Shown here: piece after piece, positions 8,863 through 16,202 of the stretch
Position numbering within the stretch: position 1 is the first letter of the stretch
Layout: every line of letters begins with the position of its first letter
DNA from: Paraburkholderia nodosa
Lineage (GTDB): Bacteria; Pseudomonadota; Gammaproteobacteria; Burkholderiales; Burkholderiaceae
Assembly: GCF_001718195.1 (NCBI RefSeq)
Contig: NZ_MCNV01000011.1
Coordinates: 124,001 to 188,000 of the forward strand
DNA length: 64,000 bases
Direction: 5' to 3'
The notes under the pieces: model-generated
What the model saw: the letters and a program-made list of their open reading frames with translations, nothing else
Databases searched by the model: none
Told to the model about the DNA's origin: nothing
Made by a program: the position numbers and the translations under genes

Positions 8863-10224
8863 ATGAGCGATTCCATTCTGATGAACGTTTCAAGAACCTC
8901 GGTGCGACTGAGGCGAGCCTGGGCGTCGATGCGTCCGCGCTTCGTGCGCGCATTCGCGCCCGCGCTGCGCAACCTGCAATACGTGAAGCGCCGCATGCGC
9001 CCGCTCGCCGTGGTGGCGAGCGTGGGCTTCCCGCTTTACTACTACGTCTGGAAAGACCTCTTTCCTCAGCCGTATGAAAATCTCACGCTGCGCCTGATCG
9101 GCTCGTTTCTGTTCATACCGATCCTGGCGTTCGAGCGCTGGCCCGCCGCGCTGAAAAAGCTGCTGCCGTGGTACTGGTACTTCTGCACGCTCTACGCACT
9201 GCCGTTCTTCTTCACGTTCATGCTGCTCAAGAACAACGGCAACGAAGTGTGGGTGGAAAGCGCGCTGATCGCGGCGTTCGTGATGGTGCTGCTGCTCGAC
9301 TGGCTCATGCTCGTGCTGCAGTTCCTCGTGGGCATCAGCCTCGCGGTGGTGGCCTACTGCCTCACCACCTATCCCATCGTGCTCGGGCCGAACTATTTCA
9401 CCCATCTGGCGATCTTTTCGTTCGCGGTGGCAATCGGTGCGGTGGCCAATTACGATCAGGACCGCATTCAGATCGAACAGGAGCGCGCCATGCTGGCCAC
9501 GGCGGGCAGCGTGGCGCACGAACTGCGCACGCCGCTCGTGGCGATACGCGTGGGCGCCGCTGGCCTCATGCGCTATTTGCCCGCGCTGCTCGACACCTAT
9601 CAACTCGCCCAGCGCAGCCGCTTGCCCGTGCCAAAAATACGCGTGGCGCATCTGCATTCCCTGCAAGGCGTGGCAGGCCGCATCGAACAGGAAGCACTGC
9701 ATTCGAACGCGATCATCGACATGCTGCTCGCCACGGCGCGCTTCACGGGCGGCAACATGCAAAACGCAACGATGTGTTCGATCGTACATTGCGTCGAAAC
9801 CGCACTCGCGCGTTTTCCGTTTCGCGAAGGCGACCGGCGTCGGGTAATCTGCAATCTGCGCCCCGATTTCGAATTCCACGGATCTGAGATGCTTACCGTT
9901 CACGTGCTCTTCAATCTGCTCAAAAATGCCTTCAGGCATATGGGCAGCATCGAAGGCGCGCAGATTTCGATTCGTCTTGAATCAGGGCAAAGGGCCAATC
10001 GTTTAATTTTCAGCGATACGGGCACCGGTATTTCCCCTGAGGTATTGCCGCACATCTTCACGCGCTTTTATACTTCGACAACCGCCACCGATGACGTGAC
10101 GCTCGGAGCAGGAATCGGGCTGGCATTCTGCCGCGATGTCATGCAAGCGATGGGTGGAGCGATCACCTGCTCTTCCGTAAAAGGCGAATACACCGAGTTC
10201 GTTTTGACATTCCCTGCGCCATGA
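8863..10224 (+). CDS. Membrane sensor histidine kinase of the alpha-hydroxyketone (Cqs/Lqs) type
   Basis: A protein of about 453 residues with a basic N-terminus, a block of six or so hydrophobic segments between residues about 45 and 195, then a phosphoacceptor domain and an ATPase domain. The H-box is HELRTPL, with His219 as the likely phosphorylated residue. The N box (NLLKNAFRH), G1 (DTGTGIS) and G2 (GAGIGLAFC) are all present. The layout matches CqsS/LqsS kinases, whose membrane block reads alpha-hydroxyketone signals. Its stop overlaps the response-regulator start (ATGA), and the signal synthase lies just beyond. The start is uncertain; ATGs at 8863 and 8881 are the candidates and neither has a strong ribosome site. 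Confidence 0.82.
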   Translation: MSDSILMNVSRTSVRLRRAWASMRPRFVRAFAPALRNLQYVKRRMRPLAVVASVGFPLYYYVWKDLFPQPYENLTLRLIGSFLFIPILAFERWPAALKKLLPWYWYFCTLYALPFFFTFMLLKNNGNEVWVESALIAAFVMVLLLDWLMLVLQFLVGISLAVVAYCLTTYPIVLGPNYFTHLAIFSFAVAIGAVANYDQDRIQIEQERAMLATAGSVAHELRTPLVAIRVGAAGLMRYLPALLDTYQLAQRSRLPVPKIRVAHLHSLQGVAGRIEQEALHSNAIIDMLLATARFTGGNMQNATMCSIVHCVETALARFPFREGDRRRVICNLRPDFEFHGSEMLTVHVLFNLLKNAFRHMGSIEGAQISIRLESGQRANRLIFSDTGTGISPEVLPHIFTRFYTSTTATDDVTLGAGIGLAFCRDVMQAMGGAITCSSVKGEYTEFVLTFPAP

Positions 10225-11246
10225 CGAAAGCCATTCAGCCGTTCTCCTATCCGACCACCGTCGCCTTCGTCGACGACAGCGCCGCGTTCCTTTCGAACCT
10301 GAGCCTGCAACTCGACCCCGACCTGGCCTTCCGCCTGTTCAGTTCGCCCTCTGAGGCGCTGAAATTCCTCAATGGCCGTACGCCGCATGACCGCGCGGCG
10401 GAGCCTATCTTCAGCCCCTATCTGGACCGTACTGAAGAAAACGATGCGCACCAGGTCATCGCCATGCGCGTCGATGCGATACGTAGTCTCGTACATAACG
10501 CCTCGCGCTTCGAGTCGGTTTCGGTCGTGGTGGTCGATTACGACATGCCAGAACTCAACGGCATGGAGTTTTGCCGGCGCATTACCGACCCGTCGATCAG
10601 GAAAATCGTGCTGACCGGCAAAGCCGACGAGCACGTGGCCGTAAAGAGCTTCAACGAAGGGCTGATCGACCGCTTCATCCGCAAGCATGAAGTCGACGCG
10701 GTGGAAACGCTGAACCAGGCGATCGACGATATGCAGCGCGCGTATTTCGACCGCTGCTGCAGCACGGTGCTCGACGCGCTCGCCGTATCCGAATATGCAT
10801 TCCTCAAGGATCATGCGCTCGCCGCGCACGTGAAGGGCATTGCCGATTCACTGGGCATCGTCGAGCACTATCTCTCGTATCAACCGCACGGACTCCTGAT
10901 GTTCGACGGTGTCGGCACCGCATACCTGCTCGTCATTCACACCGACGAATCGCTGCGCGGCGTGCGCGAAATCGCCGTCGAACAAGGTGCGCCCATCAGC
11001 TTTCTCGCGGAGCTCGACAGCCGTCGCAGCCTGCCGTATTTCTGGCGCACGGAAGGCTATTACCCGTCGCAGTGCATCGAATGGCAGCCGTATATGCACC
11101 CCGCATCGGAGTTTCACGGCGACCGCCGCTATCTCTACGCCCTGGTGAAGAAGCCGGCGGGGCTCGCGCTCGACAACGTGCTGCCCTACGACCGGCATCT
11201 CGACCAGTTGGACCGCGAGATCCAGGCGGCGTGGGACTCGCCCTGA
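10221..11246 (+). CDS. Response regulator with non-DNA-binding output region (LqsR-like)
   Basis: A 341-residue regulator. The N-terminal receiver (about residues 12-150) has acidic residues at 18-19 (FVDDS), the likely phosphoacceptor Asp106 in VVDYDMPELNG, and a T/K pair (LTGKADEH). The receiver holds an insertion of about 35 residues before the phosphoacceptor strand, which is unusual. The C-terminal half (about 155-341) has no helix-turn-helix, GGDEF, EAL or kinase motif that I recognise. LqsR of Legionella likewise lacks a classical output domain. Start and kinase stop overlap by 4 bp, which indicates a matched pair. Confidence 0.8.
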   Translation: MTKAIQPFSYPTTVAFVDDSAAFLSNLSLQLDPDLAFRLFSSPSEALKFLNGRTPHDRAAEPIFSPYLDRTEENDAHQVIAMRVDAIRSLVHNASRFESVSVVVVDYDMPELNGMEFCRRITDPSIRKIVLTGKADEHVAVKSFNEGLIDRFIRKHEVDAVETLNQAIDDMQRAYFDRCCSTVLDALAVSEYAFLKDHALAAHVKGIADSLGIVEHYLSYQPHGLLMFDGVGTAYLLVIHTDESLRGVREIAVEQGAPISFLAELDSRRSLPYFWRTEGYYPSQCIEWQPYMHPASEFHGDRRYLYALVKKPAGLALDNVLPYDRHLDQLDREIQAAWDSP

Positions 11247-11306
11247 TAATCGGGCGCACCCCACGCTACCGCTGTCTCGCTCCACGCTGCCTCAATCGCG
11301 CACGGC

Positions 11307-12608
11307 TCAGGCCGCCACAGCCACCATCGGCATGTTCACCACAGCCTGCGGCAGACGCACGCGCGCACGACCCGCATTGCGTTCGTTGCGGCGCGTGGAC
11401 GGCCAGTTCCAGATCTGCACCTCGTCGCGAATTTCCGCGCACACTTCGACGAGCCGCTCCAGTTCCTCCTCGCACAGCGCCGCATTGAGCGAGAGCCGCA
11501 CGAGCGAGCGGTTCTGCGCTGTGGCAGGTGCACAGAACACCGAACCAAAAATGCCGCGTGCTTCGAGCGCGTCGCGCAGGATGATCGTCTGCGGCTCAGG
11601 CCCGGCTTCCAGCGCGATGATCTGCGTTTCGCTGCCGTTCAGGTTGTAGCCGAGATCGGCAAGCCGTGAGCGCACGTAACGCGCGTTGGCCGCGACGCGC
11701 GTGCGCCGCCAGTCTTCGCGCTCGATCACGTCGAGCGTCGCAGCGAGACCCGCCGTTTCATGCGGCAGCAGCGTCGAGCTGAAAATGGCGGGCAGCGCCT
11801 CGCACTTGAAATACTCCTGGAAGCGCCGCGAACAGCTGATGATGCCCGCACGGCCGGCAAACGCCTTCGCAAGACTCGCGGTACGGAAATGCACGCGGTC
11901 GATCAGCCCGAGTTCGGCCACCATGCCCGCACCGTGCGGGCCGTGCGTGCCGAGCGAATGCGACTCGTCGACGACCAGCACGCAGTCGTGCTCGGCGCAC
12001 ACTTCGGCGATCGCCGTGAGCGGCGCCACGCTGCCGTTCGTGCTGTACACCGAATCGACGATCACGATCCCGGCCCCGTAGCGCTGGATGCGCTGCTCGA
12101 GGTGATCGACATCGTTGTGGAAGAAACTGATCGCGCGCGCGCCGGCGCTGCGGATGCCTTCCCACAGCGACATATGCGCCATCATGTCGACGTACACCGG
12201 CGTCTGCGCATTGGCGATCGACTGGATCAGCCCCGTATTCGCGGCAAAACCCGACTGGCACAGCACGCTCGCTTCAGCCCCCATGTATGACGCGAAGCGG
12301 TCTTCGAGCGCGAGTTGCGGGCAGTCGTCGCCGTGGAGGAAGACACCCGACATCAGAAGCCCGTTGCCCTCCTTGCGGATGCTCATGCACATTGCATCAA
12401 GAATCTCTGGGTGGCGCGCAATCGAAAGGTAATCATTACTCGAGAGGTGCAAGGCATCAGCATCGGCAACACGGCCCTTCATAATGTGGCCCCCGGCCCA
12501 GCTTTCCTGCACGCGCTCGGTGTAGTAGCGATCGACACGTGCTGCGAGGAATGCGGGCAATGCCGCGTCGTTGTTATGTGCGTTACGCCAGTTGCTGCCA
12601 ACTTTCAT
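11307..12608 (-). CDS. cqsA: Alpha-hydroxyketone autoinducer synthase (CqsA/LqsA family)
   Basis: A 433-residue PLP enzyme of the alpha-oxoamine synthase group, cytosolic. The Asp/His pair in VVDESHSLG (214, 217) and the Schiff-base Lys248 in TASLAKAFAGRAG are visible. That last stretch is the signature that sets CqsA/LqsA apart from KBL, BioF and HemA. CqsA joins an acyl-CoA to an amino-acid-derived substrate to make the precursor of CAI-1/LAI-1-type alpha-hydroxyketones. It is convergent with the kinase-regulator pair (60-bp gap), and AAGGAG precedes the start. Acyl chain length cannot be told from the sequence. A BioF-like role is less likely given the partners and no biotin genes nearby. 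Confidence 0.88.
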   Translation of the reverse strand: MKVGSNWRNAHNNDAALPAFLAARVDRYYTERVQESWAGGHIMKGRVADADALHLSSNDYLSIARHPEILDAMCMSIRKEGNGLLMSGVFLHGDDCPQLALEDRFASYMGAEASVLCQSGFAANTGLIQSIANAQTPVYVDMMAHMSLWEGIRSAGARAISFFHNDVDHLEQRIQRYGAGIVIVDSVYSTNGSVAPLTAIAEVCAEHDCVLVVDESHSLGTHGPHGAGMVAELGLIDRVHFRTASLAKAFAGRAGIISCSRRFQEYFKCEALPAIFSSTLLPHETAGLAATLDVIEREDWRRTRVAANARYVRSRLADLGYNLNGSETQIIALEAGPEPQTIILRDALEARGIFGSVFCAPATAQNRSLVRLSLNAALCEEELERLVEVCAEIRDEVQIWNWPSTRRNERNAGRARVRLPQAVVNMPMVAVAA

Positions 12609-13196
12609 CTCAGGCTCCTTGTGGTTAAAGGCCGGCCCCGGAGGCGACTTGTCTGGTCAGGAAGGATTCCGAAAGGCAGGCCCGTAATGTGTCCGCAACG
12701 AAACGACACGCGCGATGAGGCCTGACGTGCGCATTCCGGCAGCGGACTTATGAATGTGGGTGATGCAATGACTGGCGAGCGCGTGAGTCGCGGCGCGCGG
12801 CGGGGAGTGGTCACGGCCGGCGGCGCCAGAGCGCGCTTGAGAGAAAACCAATGCGGGCGCGGGGCGCCGGGAGCAGGCGCCTTCATATCCGCACGAATCC
12901 CGCTTCGCGTGATCGCCACTGGTTACAAGGGAAGAAACGCCCGCCCGAAAATTTTTGAGGCGCGCCACGCAGGCCACCTGGACCCTATACGTCATGCAGC
13001 GAAAGCGCCTTCACGCTGCACGCAACGTCGGTCGCGCCATTGATAATTATCGTTTAAAAACAGCGCTGTTAAGCCTTCGCAGTGCGCAACTATGCGTAGC
13101 GCATGGAGTTTCGACAAGGATTGCCCGTCGCGCCGCGAAAGGGCGCGAGCGTTGATTCATCACGCATAGATCGCGCGAAGGGGACCGACGGAATCG
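12609..13196. other. Long intergenic region upstream of the autoinducer synthase
   Basis: No convincing gene lies in these 588 bp. The short open frames have no ribosome site or recognisable product. Two palindromic elements stand out: TGATAATTATCG (13041-13052) and the perfect AACAGCGCTGTT (13059-13070). The region should hold the synthase promoter, but I cannot place clear -35/-10 hexamers. Confidence 0.5.
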
Positions 13197-13430
13197 TCAG
13201 ATGGCCACGACGCGGTCGCGCCCGCGTGACCTGGCGACATAGAGCGCGACGTCGGCGCGCGCCATCAAGGCGGCGAGCGAGTCTTGCGCTTGCAGTTCAT
13301 CGACGCCGGCGCTGACCGTCAGTCCGCCGTGGGGCTCTTCGCCGGAGTCGCGGGCGTGAGCGTCGGCGCTGCGGCGAACGGAGAGCGTCAACACGCGCAA
13401 TTCATCGAGCGATGCGTTCGCCGGGCGAGA
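13197..13430 (-). pseudogene. Remnant of a GGDEF diguanylate cyclase (C-terminal end)
   Basis: The minus-strand frame ends with GGLTVSAGVDELQAQDSLAA, then LMARADVALYVARSRGRDRV. This is the typical last third of a GGDEF domain (the VSxGVA strand and the ADxALYxAKxxGRNRV helix). The GG(D/E)EF active-site part and the rest of the protein are missing, and the upstream frame has no domain-like content. It is read as a decayed fragment that cannot make cyclic di-GMP. Confidence 0.6.
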
Positions 13431-13781
13431 AAGGCGCGGCGCGTGAGCGAACGCGCCCAGCCAGGCCGACAGGGTCACGAACCGGTAGAGCTGTACACGG
13501 GGCGCTCGGGCGGGGGGCAACGCAGTGAGCGCCAGCCGAGCGACGCGTAGATGGCCGCATGAAACGTGGAGATTCAAGACCGCATGGCTGGTCAGCCGTC
13601 GCGCGGCGGTGACCCGGCGTGGTCAGACAAAACCGCGAAGCCACGGGACTCTATTTGGACTACGAATCGTAATCTTCGTACGGCAGGCGGGAAAAGCCCG
13701 CCGCGCCCTCCCGGCGCTTGACGAACGCCCCGCAGGACCGCGACCATGCCTGAGTCGCCACGACGTAACAGGAGCCATGTC

Positions 13782-14084
13782 ATGACCCAGCATGCGTTGT
13801 ACGTCGAGCTGCACGCGCAGCCCGGCAAGGAAGAGGACCTCGCGGCATTTCTCGCGAGCGCGAAACCGCTGGTCGATGCGGAGCCCGGCACGCCAGCCTG
13901 GTTCGGCGTGCGCTTCGACGCCACGACGTTTGCGATCTTCGATGCATTCGACGACGAAGCCGGCCGCAACGCGCATCTGAACGGCCAGGTGGCCGCGGCA
14001 TTGATGGCGCGCGCGGGCGAACTGCTGGCCGCGCCGCCGCAGATCCGCCGCGCCGACGTGCTCGCCGACAAGCTTCCCGCCTGA
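13782..14084 (+). CDS. ABM-domain (antibiotic biosynthesis monooxygenase-like) protein
   Basis: A 100-residue single-domain protein of the dimeric alpha/beta barrel type. The opening ALYVELHAQPGKEEDLAAFL, the central PAWFGVRFD and FAIFDAFDDEAGRNAHL are the usual pattern of small ABM proteins (YgiN/HmoA-like). Family members act on quinols, haem or reactive carbonyls, but many are uncharacterised. AGGAG lies 7 bp before the start. An ATG 5 bp upstream is out of frame and stops at once. It stands alone between the GGDEF remnant and a DUF2795 gene. Confidence 0.8.
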   Translation: MTQHALYVELHAQPGKEEDLAAFLASAKPLVDAEPGTPAWFGVRFDATTFAIFDAFDDEAGRNAHLNGQVAAALMARAGELLAAPPQIRRADVLADKLPA

Positions 14085-14216
14085 ACGGCAGCCAGATTGC
14101 CCGACAGGACGTGCGCGCGGTCACGTCCTTTCCCTGCCTGTAAATGGGGCGCGCACCGGTCAAGGCGCCGGGAACGGCAACTGCGCGAGCCGTCAAGATC
14201 TTCGAAGGAGGAGCCG

Positions 14217-14519
14217 ATGAAGCCTGCTTCCGCTTGCGAGGCCACACGAGCTGACACCCCAGACGAGGCGCGTTCGAATGCAGAGGCGCTGAGCGATCGT
14301 GTGCTGCACGCTCTCGAACGCGTCACCTGGCCCGCGCACCCCGCCACGCTGATCGAAAACGCCGAGCGCAGCGGCGCGCCGCGCGACGTGATCGACGCTT
14401 TGCGCCGCTTGCCGGACGAGGCGTTCGGCAGCTTTCCCGAAGTCTCGGCACTCATCGTCGCGGCGCAACTGGGCGCGCGCGGCTCGACCGCCCAACGGGG
14501 CGCGGCGACGCGAAGATGA
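14217..14519 (+). CDS. DUF2795-type small protein
   Basis: A 100-residue protein. After an acidic N-terminus, residues about 33-85 read LERVTWPAHPATLIENAERS, then a GAPRDVIDALRRLPDEAFGSFPEVSAL-type stretch. This pattern of a short helical repeat ending in LP...F.S..E matches DUF2795. AAGGAGGAG precedes the chosen ATG; the longer open frame upstream lacks a site and is rich in Arg and Ser. The function of the family is not established. Members in Burkholderiaceae are common next to stress and regulatory small genes, as here. Confidence 0.7.
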   Translation: MKPASACEATRADTPDEARSNAEALSDRVLHALERVTWPAHPATLIENAERSGAPRDVIDALRRLPDEAFGSFPEVSALIVAAQLGARGSTAQRGAATRR

Positions 14520-14686
14520 CGACCGAAGCGGCAACGATGCCGGGCGAGGATCGTTCCTGCACGCCGCAGGAACAGAAATTGCGCGCTGCGGGACGGCCGC
14601 CGGATACCCTCGGCCCGCGGCGACGCGATCGCGAAGAACAAAGGCCCAGCCGCCATGATCGGCCGGGCCGCTCACGCAAGAGACGT

Positions 14687-15037
14687 ATGGCTACCGTATT
14701 ACTAGTCGACGACGACACAAACGCGCTCGATGCGCTCAAAGAACTGGTCGGGCAGGAAGGTTATCGCGTCAGAACTGCCGCAGACGGTTCGGATGCCCTG
14801 CAAAGCGCACTCGCCGACCCTCCCGATGTCGTGATCTCCGACTGCATGATGCCGCGCATGGACGGTCTCTCCCTCATGCGCGAAATGAGGCGCAGCAGCA
14901 AGCTGGCGGGCGTGCCGCTCGTGCTCGTCTCGGCGCTCGTCACCCTGCCCCCCGACGCCGACGTCGTGGGCTTCCTGCGCAAGCCCTTCGCGGTTTCGCA
15001 ACTGCTCGACATCCTCCACCGGGTCGCCACACCGTGA
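14687..15037 (+). CDS. Stand-alone receiver-domain response regulator
   Basis: A 116-residue CheY-like protein with only a receiver domain. Visible are the acidic pair LLVDDDTNA, the phosphoacceptor aspartate in VVISDCMMPRMDG, a serine in the T/S position (LVSAL) and the invariant lysine in FLRKPF. No output domain follows. The frame is open upstream to 14516, overlapping the DUF2795 stop by 4 bp. That 57-residue extension is Arg/Pro-rich with no fold, so the ATG at the start of the domain is preferred. No cognate kinase is adjacent, so it probably works through protein contacts or a phosphorelay. Confidence 0.82.
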   Translation: MATVLLVDDDTNALDALKELVGQEGYRVRTAADGSDALQSALADPPDVVISDCMMPRMDGLSLMREMRRSSKLAGVPLVLVSALVTLPPDADVVGFLRKPFAVSQLLDILHRVATP

Positions 15038-15296
15038 CGCGCTCCAGCCTCGTCCACCGCATGAACGATTTACATCGTCGTTGTAGCGACTGACGCTCGG
15101 GGCGCGCAACGCGACCACTCACGGTCGCTTCCTTCATTCGGCCTCCTGACCGGTTCTCGATCGATAGCCGCGCCCTGCACGTCACGGCATGACCCATGCT
15201 CTTAATCGGCGTGGCCGGTCCATTTCGGGCCGGCATGGGATCGAACCCTAGCCGCATTGCGCCGAGATGCGATGCGCATATTCAAGGGAGGTCGAA

Positions 15297-15503
15297 ATGA
15301 GTGAATACGCAGGCCGCTCGCACGACGAGCGCGTGGCGCAGCGCAAGCGCGAGAAGAAGGGCGCCACAGAGCCGCCGGGCGGCGAAATGGCCGTGCACGG
15401 CACCGAGCCCGACGCCACCCACAGCAGCGGCGAGCTCTCCGAGCAAGGCAAGGAAGTGTGGCGCAAAGGCGCGGGCCTGGACGGCGGCGGCAAGAGCAAG
15501 TGA
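15297..15503 (+). CDS. Small hydrophilic protein of unknown function
   Basis: A 68-residue, highly charged, Gly/Lys/Glu-rich protein (MSEYAGRSHDERVAQRKREK at the start, ending GLDGGGKSK). There is no hydrophobic core, so it is likely intrinsically disordered. GGGAGG at 8-10 bp spacing makes it a believable gene. It sits 87 bp before a PRC-barrel gene. The composition recalls small stress-associated proteins, but that is resemblance only. Confidence 0.6.
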   Translation: MSEYAGRSHDERVAQRKREKKGATEPPGGEMAVHGTEPDATHSSGELSEQGKEVWRKGAGLDGGGKSK

Positions 15504-15590
15504 ATCTTCCTTCAAGCCACCACGATCGCCATGGCGCATGGTTGCGCCATCAACTTCCGCAGTCTTCTGGATAACCGAAAGGAGAACGTC

Positions 15591-16100
15591 ATGACCTACT
15601 CGCAAACCCCAATCGGTTCGGCGCCGCGCAGCGGCGACGGTGCTCGTATCGTCGGCCGCGACCAGTCGGACACGCGTGGCCCCGGCCCCGAAGTGATGGC
15701 GGCCAGTACGCTGGACGGCGACCGCGTGATGAGTTCGGACGGCGACGAAGTCGGCAAGGTCAAGGAAATCATGCTCGACGTGGAAAGCGGCCGCATTGCC
15801 TACATGGTGATGTCGAGCGGCGGTTTCCTGGGCATTGGCGACAAGCTGCTCGCGGTGCCGTGGAATGCCCTCACGCTCGACGCGGCACGCAAATGTTTCG
15901 TCATCGCGCTCAATTCCGAGCGCGTGAAGAACGCACCGGGCTTCGACAAGGGCCAGTGGCCCTCGATGGCCGATCGCACCTGGGCCAGCTCCGTGCACCA
16001 GTACTTCGGCCGCGAGCCGTACTGGAGCGACGACGCCGCGAGCCTGCCGCTGGACGAGCCGGGTCGCGAGCCGCCGGAGGCCGGAGGCGTAAAGCTCTAA
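15591..16100 (+). CDS. PRC-barrel domain protein
   Basis: A 169-residue soluble protein. Residues about 37-115 form a PRC-barrel: ASTLDGDRVMSSDGDEVGKV, then IMLDVESGRIAYMVMSSGGF and LLAVPWNALTLD. The C-terminal third is specific to this type and carries an aromatic-rich segment (WPSMADRTWASSVHQYFG). PRC-barrels are adaptor folds found in photosynthetic reaction centres, RimM and many stress-induced proteins of soil bacteria. GGAGA precedes the ATG. No partner gene is evident, so the role is unknown. Confidence 0.8.
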   Translation: MTYSQTPIGSAPRSGDGARIVGRDQSDTRGPGPEVMAASTLDGDRVMSSDGDEVGKVKEIMLDVESGRIAYMVMSSGGFLGIGDKLLAVPWNALTLDAARKCFVIALNSERVKNAPGFDKGQWPSMADRTWASSVHQYFGREPYWSDDAASLPLDEPGREPPEAGGVKL

Positions 16101-16202
16101 CGGGCGCGCACGCGCACCCGTAACCGTTCATCGGGCGCCCGCGGCGGCGCCAACGTGTCATGCTGATGGTCGCGAGCACAACGACAACAACGCGAACACA
16201 CC

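Noticed and set aside
13661..13680. TACGAA-N8-TTCGTA repeat upstream of the ABM gene
   Set aside because: The arms are only 6 bp and no promoter hexamers are placed around it, so chance is a fair explanation.
14516..14686. 57-residue N-terminal extension of the lone receiver protein
   Set aside because: It is Arg/Pro-rich with no fold, and the receiver domain is complete from 14687. The 4-bp overlap with the DUF2795 stop alone is weak support.
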